64,000 nt of DNA from Pedobacter psychrotolerans (GCF_004340665.1 NZ_SLWO01000004.1:613784-677783), one strand, 5' to 3'. Shown: positions 19,137 through 28,600, numbered from the stretch's first letter. Notes: generated by a model from the sequence alone, not told the origin. A program made the numbers and translations.

Positions 19137-20726
19137 TTAATAACCAGGGTTTTGTTTCAAATTGGTATTTAACTTTAACTCATTTGCCGGAATTGGATAA
19201 ATTCTTCTGGTTAAGTCTTTGTTCATGGAAAGCACATCGTTCGGAAGTGGGTATTCTGTTTCAAACTGTCCGAAACGGATTAAATCATTTCTTCTCCAGG
19301 CTTCCCAGCTAAATTCACGAGCCCTTTCATCTAGCAAAGTACTTAAGGTCACCGTAGTGGCCGCCGAAGCACCAGCACGACTTCTAATTTTATTTACTAG
19401 TAACTCTGGCGTTTGCAATTCGCCGCTTACAGTAGTGGCTGCTGCTCCTCTTAAAATAGCTTCTGCCTTCATCAACATCACATCGGCTAAACGTAAAACC
19501 GGCATATCATTTCCATTTAAACGTGTAGCTTGGATAGCATTTACATCAGGCCAGTATTTTATAGAACGTACACCTTTTGCCTGATCGGCTACGGTATTGC
19601 CTAAGTCCATTGGTTTGCCTGGTTTAAGAATTAAATCAGGTGTAATTTCAATTTGGGTAGTGGTACCTGCAACGAAAATGGGTTTTGATAAATCAGGCTT
19701 ACGGTTTGCATCCGGCGCATATTGCTTGCCAATTAACCAGAAACTGTTGCGAATATCATTGGTTAAATTAAAACGGTTGTAGTATTCTGGCGTTGTACTC
19801 ATGGCAATACTAAAACCTACATTTATGCCGTAAGATGCAGCCAATGCCGGATAGAAACCAAATCTGGTCATCTGGTTGCCTGGAATCTGCTGATCATAAG
19901 GAATGGCAAAGATGGTTTCATTTACTTGCGGCCCATTATTCACATCAAAAATATCGCTATACTTTGCATCGAGTGAATAGTTACTGTTTTTCAAAATTTG
20001 ATCAGCCATGGTTACCGCATCATTATATCTTGGCTTTCCGGTATATACTTCTGCATTTAAATACATTTTTTCCAATAAAGCATAAGCCATTGCTTGCGTT
20101 GGTCTGCCATAAACCAGTACACGATTATTGTTGTCTTTCACAGGCAATTGCGCCACAACGGCTAAAAGTTCTTTTTCGATAAACTCAAATACTTTTTCGC
20201 GGGTTTCATTTCCAGGTAGTGTACTTACCGGGAAAGTATCTATAATCGGTACGTTTCCATACAAATCCATCATGAAGTAATAATATAAAGCCCTCATAGC
20301 CCTCACTTCTGCTAAACTTGCCGTTTTAGAAGCTGCAGAAACGGCAGACTCATTGGTAAGGTTAATTAAACGGTTGCAATTATTGATCCCACCGAAACCC
20401 CATTGCCAGATGTCGCGAACGTTTGGATGATCGATGGTCCAGGTGTGGTAATGAAGCTGGCGATACTGACCACCATCATCAAAATTTCCATCACGGGCAG
20501 GAATGATAGCCGCATCAGTAGAAAGCTCCTGCATCCTCCAGTAAGGTACACCATACTGTGAAGATAAATTAGAATACATGGTGCCAAAAAGTGCTGCGTA
20601 ATCCGCATTAGTAACCGGAAAATTATCCTTTACGTACTGTGATTCTACATCGACATCTAGTTTGCTGCATGATTCCAGAACGATCAGGCAAGCAAGGATA
20701 TTAAATAGGACGATAAATTTTTTCAT
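19137..20726 (-). CDS. SusD/RagB-family outer-membrane lipoprotein
   Basis: A 529-aa surface lipoprotein with lipobox VLESC (Cys20). It shows the SusD pattern: N-terminal TPR-like helices (YAALFGTMYSNL, NNCNRLINLTNE, AEVRAMRALYYYFMMDLYGNVPI) and the C-terminal region MLMKAEAILRGA, VNKIRSRAGAS, LLDERAREFSWEAWRRNDLIRFGQFE and YPIPANELKLN. SusD proteins cap the SusC porin and capture ligand. It begins 12 bp after the SusC gene and is followed by the PI-PLC and phosphatase genes, so the ligand may be a phosphorylated organic molecule and not a glycan. Confidence 0.93.
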   Translation of the reverse strand: MKKFIVLFNILACLIVLESCSKLDVDVESQYVKDNFPVTNADYAALFGTMYSNLSSQYGVPYWRMQELSTDAAIIPARDGNFDDGGQYRQLHYHTWTIDHPNVRDIWQWGFGGINNCNRLINLTNESAVSAASKTASLAEVRAMRALYYYFMMDLYGNVPIIDTFPVSTLPGNETREKVFEFIEKELLAVVAQLPVKDNNNRVLVYGRPTQAMAYALLEKMYLNAEVYTGKPRYNDAVTMADQILKNSNYSLDAKYSDIFDVNNGPQVNETIFAIPYDQQIPGNQMTRFGFYPALAASYGINVGFSIAMSTTPEYYNRFNLTNDIRNSFWLIGKQYAPDANRKPDLSKPIFVAGTTTQIEITPDLILKPGKPMDLGNTVADQAKGVRSIKYWPDVNAIQATRLNGNDMPVLRLADVMLMKAEAILRGAAATTVSGELQTPELLVNKIRSRAGASAATTVTLSTLLDERAREFSWEAWRRNDLIRFGQFETEYPLPNDVLSMNKDLTRRIYPIPANELKLNTNLKQNPGY

Positions 20727-20738
20727 TTTTATATTTTA

Positions 20739-23726
20739 TTAGAATGATGCACTTACACCAAAGCTGAATGTTCTTGTTTTTGGATAATAATTGTTGTTGT
20801 CAATGCCTGGAGTTAATCCTCCGATGTTAATTTCAGGGTCTATCCCTGTGTAATTGGTGATGACAAAGAGATTGTTTGCGGTCACATATAACCTGATGGC
20901 CTTAATAGAAGGCGTTTTTGGTTTTATGGTATAACCTACTGTAGCGTTATCCAAGCGCAGGTAAGAACCGCTTTCCAGGTAACGATCTGAAATCAGGTAG
21001 GCATTGATATCGTTGAAAGATTCGCCTAAAGTAGTGCGAGGAATATTCTGCAACTTCGCATCAGCCGGATTATTTAAAGATGCCGCTGTAGCGTTTAGAA
21101 TTTTATTACCCAGCACACCTCGAACAAGGAAATTTAAGTCCCAGTTTTTGTAGTTGAAACTGTTTGACCAACCGTAAATTAATTTAGGTTGTGCATCACC
21201 TGCAATTTTTGCATCAGTTGTTAAAGGCTGTGTAGCAATGGTTTGTCCGGCAGCATTAATATAAGTACTCACACCTGCGGCATTTTTACCTGCGTAATTC
21301 CATAAACTGAAGGTACCCAAAGCATAACCTGGCTGAATTAACTGACTGAAATTTCCGGATTGGCCTTTACCGCCTAACTGCGCTGTCTGAATGGCAGATA
21401 TTTTATAGAATTCATCAGATAACGATACAATCTTATTCTTATTGGTGGCAAGATTTGGTGAGGTTGTCCATTTGAAATTATCCGTTTTAACAGCCACCGC
21501 ATTTAAAGTAAACTCTACCCCTGTGTTTTTCATTTTACCAGCATTTGCTGTTATGGTAGGCAGGAAAAACTGAGTGGTTGAAACAGCATATTCATTGTAA
21601 ATTAAATCAGAAGTTTCCTTGATGTAAAAATCAACAGATCCTGAAATCCGATCTTTAAATAAACCGAAATCTAAACCAATATTGGTAGTTGCTGTACTTT
21701 CCCATTTCAAATCTGGATTCGGATTTCTTACCGGCCCAATTGCATTACTAATGTTGCCGTTGTTTAAAAACTTATTATTTCCCAATGGGGTTCCATAAAT
21801 AAGTAGCGCAGTGAAGGCATCAAAACCTAAACTGTTACCGGAAACACCGTAACCGGCACGAAGCTTTAAATCGCTGAACACAGGAACCGCTTTCATAAAG
21901 TCTTCGCTAATAATTCTCCATCCTGCAGAAACAGCGGGAAATAACCCCCAACGGTTGTTTCTTCCAAAGCCTGATGAACCATCATTTCTTAATGAAGCCT
22001 GCAACAAATATTTTTCGTTGTAATTGTATTGAACCCTTCCATAGTAAGAAATTAACCTCAAAGTAGAAATGGGCGCATTGGCTAAAGTAATCTGTGATAG
22101 TAAGGTAGGATTGGAAAGAAACAAATTATTATAACCTAAATTATCATTAGAGAAATTTTGTGTGGTTACTCCAAATCCATCATTGGTTCTATCTTCCTGC
22201 CATGAATAGCCGCCTAATAATTTTAGGTTGTGTTTTCCAAAAGTTTTATCATAGTTAAAATAACCTTCCAGTACCTGACTTTTGTTTAAAACATCAAGTT
22301 TTATTGCCTGACCATTTACACCCCTGGCCAAACCAGACTGGCTGTTCAGGTATGCGCTGTAATTATTCTGATCTCTTTGCGAAGATACACTCGCCGTAAA
22401 TTTTAATCCGTCGATAATGTTTAGCTGTGCCATTCCATTAATCAACGTTTTGTTGTTCAGGTTATCAATATCATTGTTATCTACAATGGAAAGCGGATTA
22501 CGGGTACCACTTCCGGTACGATTGTAATTTTCCTTATAGCCTCCATTAGCATCAAAAGGACTTACTGTTGGCAGATAAAACAGCATGTTAGACAAGGCCT
22601 GCGACTGATAAATATCTGAACTTTTTGAATTGCTATTGGTAACAGTTAAACCGAGTTTCAACCTGTCGTTAAAAAACTTCTGGTTTAAATATCCCCTTAC
22701 AATTGTACGCTTTAACGAAGTATTTTTTAAAATCCCCTGATTATCCAGGTAGTTTACGCTGGCACCGTAATCTGAAGTTTGGCCAGAACCACCAAAAGAA
22801 ACATTATGGTTTTGTGAATAACCTGTTTTTTCCAATAAGGATTGCCAGTTCGTATCAGAACCATCATCGTCAATCGGGTTTAATGTCTGCTTGTTATCAG
22901 CCAGATATTGTCTAAGTTCTGGAGCAGAAAGCATGTCATATTTTTTGGATACTTTTTCTACCGCAGCATAACCGTTATATGAAAGCCTTGACTGACCATT
23001 TTTAGATCTTTTGGTAGTGACAATGATAACACCATTTGCCGCTCTGGAACCATAAATAGCCGTAGAAGAAGCATCTTTTAAAATATCAATATTTTCGATA
23101 TCAGATGGTGCAAGTAAATCAATAGAGGCTCCAGGAACCCCATCAATAACATAAAAGGGTTCCAATGCTGCACCTTCCCTTAAAGTAGAAGGTCCACGTA
23201 AAATGGTTGCAGGCTTAGCATTTGGATCACCACTTCTGGTAATGTTTAAACCAGCCACCTTACCTTGTAATAACTGCGCCGGGTTAACCATAACCCCTTG
23301 GTTAAACTCCTCAGATTTGATAGAAGCAACCGAACCAGTCAAATCTTTTTTATTTGCCGTACCGTATCCAATTACCACCACATCTTTTAAAGTTTGGTTA
23401 TCAGGCATAATGGTTACGTTAATCTTCATTTGATTACCCACGTTAACCTCCCTGGTTATTCCTCCAAGCATGGAAAACACCAACATATCTGTACTTTTGG
23501 CCTGAATACTGTAAAGGCCATCTAAATTAGTTGATGTACCAATGTTACCTCCTTTAATTCTGATCGTGACACCGGGAAGGGGTTGATTGGTTTCGTCGAT
23601 AACCTTACCCGTAATAAGTTTACTACTCTGGGAAAAGCTATTTAAAGAAAAAAGAAGCATTAACATTGCAAGACATTGCCACCTCCCGAGAAAAGGCAAA
23701 GAAATGAATTTGTAATTTGATTTCAT
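20739..23726 (-). CDS. SusC/RagA-family TonB-dependent outer-membrane receptor
   Basis: A 995-aa TonB-dependent transporter. After a signal peptide (to about residue 33) come a carboxypeptidase-regulatory-like domain (about 38-115, GKVIDETNQPLPGVTIRIKG), the TonB-box-like KDVVVIGYG, a plug domain with FYVIDGVPG, NIDILKDASSTAIYGSRAANGVI and VTTKR, and a long beta-barrel ending in an aromatic (SFGVSASF). It is the first gene of the SusCD-PLC-phosphatase operon. An upstream palindrome at 23841-23858 may be its operator. Imported ligand unknown; the neighbours suggest a phosphorus-containing compound. Confidence 0.94.
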   Translation of the reverse strand: MKSNYKFISLPFLGRWQCLAMLMLLFSLNSFSQSSKLITGKVIDETNQPLPGVTIRIKGGNIGTSTNLDGLYSIQAKSTDMLVFSMLGGITREVNVGNQMKINVTIMPDNQTLKDVVVIGYGTANKKDLTGSVASIKSEEFNQGVMVNPAQLLQGKVAGLNITRSGDPNAKPATILRGPSTLREGAALEPFYVIDGVPGASIDLLAPSDIENIDILKDASSTAIYGSRAANGVIIVTTKRSKNGQSRLSYNGYAAVEKVSKKYDMLSAPELRQYLADNKQTLNPIDDDGSDTNWQSLLEKTGYSQNHNVSFGGSGQTSDYGASVNYLDNQGILKNTSLKRTIVRGYLNQKFFNDRLKLGLTVTNSNSKSSDIYQSQALSNMLFYLPTVSPFDANGGYKENYNRTGSGTRNPLSIVDNNDIDNLNNKTLINGMAQLNIIDGLKFTASVSSQRDQNNYSAYLNSQSGLARGVNGQAIKLDVLNKSQVLEGYFNYDKTFGKHNLKLLGGYSWQEDRTNDGFGVTTQNFSNDNLGYNNLFLSNPTLLSQITLANAPISTLRLISYYGRVQYNYNEKYLLQASLRNDGSSGFGRNNRWGLFPAVSAGWRIISEDFMKAVPVFSDLKLRAGYGVSGNSLGFDAFTALLIYGTPLGNNKFLNNGNISNAIGPVRNPNPDLKWESTATTNIGLDFGLFKDRISGSVDFYIKETSDLIYNEYAVSTTQFFLPTITANAGKMKNTGVEFTLNAVAVKTDNFKWTTSPNLATNKNKIVSLSDEFYKISAIQTAQLGGKGQSGNFSQLIQPGYALGTFSLWNYAGKNAAGVSTYINAAGQTIATQPLTTDAKIAGDAQPKLIYGWSNSFNYKNWDLNFLVRGVLGNKILNATAASLNNPADAKLQNIPRTTLGESFNDINAYLISDRYLESGSYLRLDNATVGYTIKPKTPSIKAIRLYVTANNLFVITNYTGIDPEINIGGLTPGIDNNNYYPKTRTFSFGVSASF

Positions 23727-24082
23727 GAATGATTAGTTATGATTTGTTTGGTTTTTTACCCATCAGGCAAACATCAATCAAGTGCTTGTCAGGTGCCACA
23801 AAGATGGAATGACAGCGTTAGGAATATGGTTATTCAGGGTTATGTTATTGTTAACATACGACATCCTATTTTAACAGAATATTAAAATTTTGCTTCTTGT
23901 AAATCCTTTTAGCACAATACATAGACGACTTTTGTAGTATAATGCCTTTTTAATTTACAACGAGATAGGTAACTGTTCCACATCATTGCTTATGCATGAA
24001 TAGTTATTGATAAGATAACATCAATTAAGTAATAAGTTAAAGAGACTTTACTTGCTTTGCGATTATTTAATAGAATCTAAAT
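23727..24082. other. Divergent regulatory region upstream of susC-like gene
   Basis: A 356-bp gap between divergent genes with no ORF. It holds the palindrome at 23841-23858 and a second TTAACA at 23871-23876. On the minus strand CATCTTTG is one mismatch from the -7 consensus TAnnTTTG. Confidence 0.5.
23841..23858. promoter_or_regulatory. Palindromic operator-like site TATGTTA-N4-TAACATA
   Basis: Perfect 7-bp inverted repeat with a 4-bp centre, 115 bp upstream of the SusC start codon. A further TTAACA lies 20 bp (about two helical turns) from the TTAACA within it. Regulator unknown; phosphate-response control is one possibility. Confidence 0.4.
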
Positions 24083-24325
24083 ATGCAAAACACTTCATCA
24101 AAAATCAGTGCTGATCTTCAGGCGTTCATTAATAAATTTGAGCCTTCTAAATTTAAGGTAATGCCTAAAGGCATAGAAATTCGTGGAATTAATGATATGC
24201 ACCGAAATATTACCCAAGCAAAGGAGATCATCAAAACCCTAAAGTTAAAGCTGGAAGTTTCTCACAATGCTGAGATGTTGAGTTATAAAGGTTTTGAAGT
24301 GAATAACCTTCAAATCAGTTTATAG
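24083..24325 (+). CDS. Small conserved hypothetical protein
   Basis: An 80-aa soluble, Lys-rich protein without signal peptide or known domain: helical N-terminus (SKISADLQAFINKFEPSKF), a central GIEIRGINDM turn and a helix around KEIIKTLKLKLEVSH. It precedes the PRC-barrel gene by 111 bp and could be co-transcribed. Function unknown. Confidence 0.55.
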   Translation: MQNTSSKISADLQAFINKFEPSKFKVMPKGIEIRGINDMHRNITQAKEIIKTLKLKLEVSHNAEMLSYKGFEVNNLQISL

Positions 24326-24436
24326 AATTATTACTACGCATCATTGGCAAAAAATTAGCTGTTCTGACTGTAAAACCTTTGCTCCTATACTATGTTGTTG
24401 TTTATGTACATACAGCTATAATAGCAGCAATTTACA

Positions 24437-25021
24437 ATGGAAGAAAATAAAATAACATACAGCAATTTACTTGAACTTTCTACAAGCGATTATCGTTTAA
24501 CTGAAGGTGAACAAGACATCAAAGGATGGAAAGTAAGTAATGAAAGTGGCCATATAATAGGCGAAGTAAGCGATCTTTTATTTGATCAGGAGCACAATGC
24601 GGTAAGATACATGTTGATCATCCTAGAAAATATTGGCAATGAGCTGGATGAAAAACCTATCTTAATTCCGATTGGCTTAGGTAAGCTGCATGATCAGGAA
24701 AATGTGGTCATTGTGCCAGATTTTCACACGGATCAACTTCATGCAATGCCTTTATATATTAAAGATGAAGTGACCCATCAAATGGAAGATACCATAAGAG
24801 ATGTTATCGGTAGTCCTGCAGCGTTGAGAATGGAAGAAAAAATTACGGAGCTTGATCGTCAGGTATTTTATGATCACCATCACTTTGACCGAAAAGGATC
24901 TATAATGAGAAAAGATAATGTTACGGATGGTATTATTTCAGGCGATAATGATTCAGTAGATCGTGTGGAAGAACGCAAAACCATTCATGAACTGATCGAC
25001 CAATCGAAGGTAGGAAATTAA
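24437..25021 (+). CDS. PRC-barrel domain protein
   Basis: A 194-aa cytosolic protein with a PRC-barrel at about residues 22-100: DIKGWKVSNESGHIIGEVSDLLFD, then RYMLIILE and PILIPIGLGKLHD. The C-terminal half is acidic and helical with DRQVFYDHHHFDRKGS near residue 145. The stand-alone PRC-barrel/YsxB-like group is often stress-related in soil Bacteroidota, but no specific role can be given. It is followed by a 14-bp perfect hairpin in the first repeat unit, which likely ends the transcript. Confidence 0.8.
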   Translation: MEENKITYSNLLELSTSDYRLTEGEQDIKGWKVSNESGHIIGEVSDLLFDQEHNAVRYMLIILENIGNELDEKPILIPIGLGKLHDQENVVIVPDFHTDQLHAMPLYIKDEVTHQMEDTIRDVIGSPAALRMEEKITELDRQVFYDHHHFDRKGSIMRKDNVTDGIISGDNDSVDRVEERKTIHELIDQSKVGN

Positions 25022-25030
25022 TAAATTATT

Positions 25031-25334
25031 CAACTGTCGAAGTCTCAAAGGCCAGTGTGCCGGAAAGACTTCGACAGTTTTATTTTGAGATTGAAGAGGT
25101 TTTCTTACCCTCTACCCAATGAAACTTCGTAAATCAATCCAACTTGCGAAGTCTTAAAGACCTTTGTGCCGGAAAGACTTCGACAGTTTTATTCTGAGAT
25201 TGACGAAGTTTCCTTACCCTCAATTCCAATAAAACTTCGTAAATCAATCCAACTTGCGAAGTCTCAAAGGCCAGTGTGCTGGAAAGACTTCGACAGTTTA
25301 ACTTGGAGACTGATCAAGTTCTCTACCCTCACTA
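25031..25334. repeat. Three tandem ~110-bp repeats with internal hairpins
   Basis: Units start at 25031, 25140 and 25250. Unit 1 contains a perfect 14-bp hairpin (AACTGTCGAAGTCT with AGACTTCGACAGTT) followed by TTTTATTTT, so it can serve as the terminator of the PRC-barrel gene. In units 2 and 3 the left arm is altered (AACTTGCGAAGTCT). Conserved text between units includes CTTACCCTC and AAACTTCGTAAATCAATCC. No coding potential. Confidence 0.88.
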
Positions 25335-26663
25335 TTAAGCCTTTTCTATAATTTTATTTAAGCCAATAATGTGTGAGGCTCTTCCGTGCATGTCATATCT
25401 TGGCTTTCCAAATGCGCTGATCCAATGCACAGATCCGTCTTTCCACTTCACTTCGTATTCGGCCTGATATATCCCATTATGGTCTATAGCATCTTTAACA
25501 GACTTTTTTATCTGTTGCCTATATTTAGGTAACATGGCCTCAAAAAGATCAGAATAGTCAAATTCATCATCTACTTGGTAACCATAATTCCGTTTAAACT
25601 GGTCATTTGATGTCATTTTTCCGGTAGCAAATTCCACTACCGTATAGCCCATTTCTCCAGCTTCAATTGCACTCATCAGAACAATATTTGCTTCCTGATT
25701 CAACTGCTTTGCAATCACTTGCTCCGTAATATCTGCGAGTATAAAGATGATATTATTTGATCCATCTTCTATACTTTTGCTTAATTGCATGGTTACGTTT
25801 ATATATAAACTTTTCAACTGATTGTCATTCCATATCAGTAGCCTCAGTTCTGCACCTTTTTGCAGCATTCCTGTTTCCTTAACTTTCTCAATTAATTTCA
25901 GGAAATCCTGTTCTTCCAGATCCGGAATTACGGTGTAGAGTGATTCACCAATAACTGTCGAATCTTTGCCTAAAATTTCCAGCAAAGTTTGATTGGCCTG
26001 TTCGAAAATATGATCATCCTCTAAAATGACTCCAATGGCCATAGGTGCCTGTTGAAATAGAATTTCAAAATGATCCTGAAGAGCTTCCAAATCTCGGTTG
26101 GCTTTTGCAATTTGTTGCTGGTAATCAATCAATCCGGCATTATCGGCTACAATATGCTCGTTCTCAATCATTAAATGATCAGTTTGCAGCTTCATTCCAG
26201 CCTGATCCATCACTACTTTAGTAAGTCCTTTTAAAATCTCCTGCTTCTTTTCATCAAATTCCATAGGCTCGTATCCCATTACGCACAAGGCACCAATTCG
26301 ATATCCATCATCAGAAATTAATGGCGCACCCGCATAAAAACGCACATTATTTGGGTTATTTACGAATTCCGGTAATTTAAAAACATCCTCTATAACGGTT
26401 GCCTCATCATACTTAATCACCTCATTACAAAGAGTTTCTCTGCTATAGACCTTCAATTTACTTCCTAATCCAATATTGGCTTTAAAGAATACCTCATCTT
26501 TGTCTACAAAAGAAATCAGACAAATTGGAAGGTCGAAGATTCTGGCAGTCAGTTCGGCTAACCGATCAAAACTGGCTTCAGCTGGTGTGCCGAGAATTTG
26601 ATAGCGATTAAGTGCTTTTAGTCTATCAGCTTCACTTTGGGGATGTTGAATTGAGTTTTTCAT
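25335..26663 (-). CDS. GAF-PAS-PAS sensor protein without output domain
   Basis: A 442-aa cytosolic sensory protein. Residues about 25-165 form a GAF domain (FDRLAELTARIFDLPICLISFVD, RETLCNEVI, GAPLISDDGYRIGALCVMG). A short coiled-coil (about 175-200) leads to one PAS domain (about 200-315, FEILFQQAPMAIGVILEDD...FILADITEQ) and a second PAS_3-type domain (about 325-440, ending in WISAFGKPRYDMHGRASHIIG). No kinase, GGDEF, HTH or phosphatase module follows; the protein ends right after the last PAS domain. It probably works through a partner protein encoded elsewhere. Confidence 0.8.
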   Translation of the reverse strand: MKNSIQHPQSEADRLKALNRYQILGTPAEASFDRLAELTARIFDLPICLISFVDKDEVFFKANIGLGSKLKVYSRETLCNEVIKYDEATVIEDVFKLPEFVNNPNNVRFYAGAPLISDDGYRIGALCVMGYEPMEFDEKKQEILKGLTKVVMDQAGMKLQTDHLMIENEHIVADNAGLIDYQQQIAKANRDLEALQDHFEILFQQAPMAIGVILEDDHIFEQANQTLLEILGKDSTVIGESLYTVIPDLEEQDFLKLIEKVKETGMLQKGAELRLLIWNDNQLKSLYINVTMQLSKSIEDGSNNIIFILADITEQVIAKQLNQEANIVLMSAIEAGEMGYTVVEFATGKMTSNDQFKRNYGYQVDDEFDYSDLFEAMLPKYRQQIKKSVKDAIDHNGIYQAEYEVKWKDGSVHWISAFGKPRYDMHGRASHIIGLNKIIEKA

Positions 26664-26891
26664 ATTTGTGCAGTGTGGGGACTTACAATATCATAGGATC
26701 TTACTAAAAAACTATTAACTAAAATCAGCGACTGAATGTTAAGCCAGTTTCCAATTTATTGACTATAAATTATAGGATTAGCATGTTTAATGTACAATCC
26801 TTTAAACCAGCTGAGGCTTCTTTATCATAAAAGAGCACATAGCTATAATTAAAATAATTTAACTGTTAGGTATAGCTTTTATTTCTTTTAC

Positions 26892-27299
26892 CTACAAAGT
26901 TTTTCCAGTTAAATTCTTAGTCGGATGACTCCCTCTTCTGGCTATACTTACCGCACTTAATAACGATACAGGTACAAAAAGAGCCCATGCATCACCATCT
27001 ACAGGGCAGTTTGCAATCTCAATCCAGCCGTTGCTGGCTGCATCAGGATATAATGTATAACTGCTTTCAACAGATTTATCACCACTATTATACAGCCGGC
27101 AATTGCTCGTATTTCCAACTCTCTTAAAACCACATGTTGAAGTTTGGTTGCCTGGTGTCCGAAGAAAATAATCATTTCCTCTGCCGGAAGGCTCGGTATA
27201 AAGTACATTGCCAACAAGGCAACCTCTTACAGCATCTTGTGCAAACATCTCGTCTGTACAACATAAAGTAACAATCAAAAATAAAATAAATTTTTTCAT
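26892..27299 (-). CDS. Small secreted protein with four cysteines
   Basis: A 135-aa protein with a signal peptide ending at FAQ (about residue 20). The mature part has Cys in GCLVG, STCGFK, NCRLYN and NCPVDG, probably two disulfides, and an aromatic core (YTLYPDAASNGWIEI). A hydrophobic segment ALFVPVSLLSAVSIA precedes the basic C-terminus. No family recognised. Its start codon directly follows a palindrome (27303-27317) that could sequester the initiation region. Confidence 0.65.
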   Translation of the reverse strand: MKKFILFLIVTLCCTDEMFAQDAVRGCLVGNVLYTEPSGRGNDYFLRTPGNQTSTCGFKRVGNTSNCRLYNSGDKSVESSYTLYPDAASNGWIEIANCPVDGDAWALFVPVSLLSAVSIARRGSHPTKNLTGKTL

Positions 27300-27302
27300 A
27301 AA

Positions 27303-27317
27303 ATACCCAAAGGGTAT
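27303..27317. promoter_or_regulatory. Palindrome ATACCC-AAA-GGGTAT at a start codon
   Basis: Perfect 6-bp inverted repeat with a 3-nt centre, ending 3 nt before the start codon of the small secreted protein on the minus strand. It could be an operator or a leader hairpin. Confidence 0.35.
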
Positions 27318-27976
27318 GTATTAGTTTACATTAAATCTTTAAAAAGGGGAAAAGAGAATATTTAAATCGCGGCTAGTCAGAATAGGATCGTGATCACAAA
27401 ATTACGTAATTACACATATTTTGGACTTATTAAATAGACAATAGTAGTGATTGTTGTACGTAATGACTTTTCAATGAACTTCAGTATTTCTGCTTAAACT
27501 GTATTTATATGACAGTTTTATCGTTAAATGAGCTACTAAATCGAATAAGTATTTATACGATGTAAAATATGAGTCAAATACCTTTGCTATGTTCAAAACT
27601 CAATTCTGAAACTTATCAGAAATTTTAAGCAATAAAAAACAGGGAAGGAACCACTCTCCCCTGCTTATCATTAACTAAATCTAAACTGCCTAAAGGTAAT
27701 AACCAAATGATAATAATCATAATTATAGCAACATTGTTGCATTTAAATGATTTTTATATCACGTTTGGATATCATATCACCAGCCTCCTCTTCCTTGTAC
27801 GCATTTGAACAAAAACTGACCGATACCGAACACTTCTAATTTTCATTTTTTTCAAATAACTGATTAAAAGTTATTCAGAATAGATTTCTCTCGTTGGCAT
27901 GGCCTTGGTTAACAGGCTGGCAAGTACAAACAGATGCTTAAAAACAGAAACAATATTCATTTAAGAAATAAAAATT
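27318..27976. other. Intergenic region, possible small RNA
   Basis: About 660 bp without a convincing ORF. On the minus strand a GC-rich hairpin (27640-27663) is followed by six T and looks like a terminator with no annotated gene feeding it. Confidence 0.4.
27631..27663 (-). terminator. Orphan terminator-like hairpin (minus strand)
   Basis: CAGGGGA...TCCCTG arms with one bulged base, followed by TTTTTT on the minus strand. No minus-strand gene lies upstream within about 10 kb, so it may end a small RNA or be part of a plus-strand leader. Confidence 0.4.
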
Positions 27977-28600
27977 ATGAAAACCACTATCAAAACAAAG
28001 ATCGCAACGGTACTTACCGCAATTCTTTTTTTAATCGCCATCTTTCCGACAATTATCTGTGCAGCAAAAGCCTATCCTATTAAAATTGTATCATTAACTT
28101 CATTTAGAAAAATTTCAGTAAAGGGTAATGTAGAAGTTATGCTTGTGCAAAGAAAAGATATAGGTATTAACTATGCAGAAGATAACCTAGGGTCTGTAAA
28201 AGCAATTTTAGACGGTCAAACACTTCGCATTACTGCAAATGGTTCAGAGATGAGTAAAATTTTCATCTATGTAAATGATCTTTATAGAATTGAAGCTGAA
28301 GATCATGCCATTGTGAAAACTCAGGGCAAATTAAAAATTCCATATCTTCAAGTATTTCTGAGAAACGAAGCACAAGTAGAAATTAATAGTGAAACCTCCT
28401 CACTTTATACCAGTATTTCTGATCACGCAAAATTAACCCTTAGCGGATCAACGGATAACCATTTTCTAGTTACAGGCAAAGCGCCTAGGTTAATTTTCGA
28501 AAATTTCGCCGCTTTAAAAACTTCTATCAAGCCACTAGAGATTTCAATAATGGATAAAGAAATTGCTTTTAACTTAAGCTCAATTAATATTATAAATTAG
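27977..28600 (+). CDS. DUF2807-like exported protein (GIN-domain adhesin head)
   Basis: A 207-aa protein with an N-terminal signal (about residues 1-31, hydrophobic TVLTAILFLIAIFPTII). The mature part has short beta-strand repeats typical of DUF2807: FRKISVKGNVEVMLVQ, TLRITANGS, IYVNDLYRIEAEDHAIVKTQGKL, EAQVEIN and DHAKLTLSGS. This architecture suggests a right-handed parallel beta-helix at the cell surface or in the periplasm. It stands alone; function in Bacteroidota is unproven. Confidence 0.72.
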   Translation: MKTTIKTKIATVLTAILFLIAIFPTIICAAKAYPIKIVSLTSFRKISVKGNVEVMLVQRKDIGINYAEDNLGSVKAILDGQTLRITANGSEMSKIFIYVNDLYRIEAEDHAIVKTQGKLKIPYLQVFLRNEAQVEINSETSSLYTSISDHAKLTLSGSTDNHFLVTGKAPRLIFENFAALKTSIKPLEISIMDKEIAFNLSSINIIN

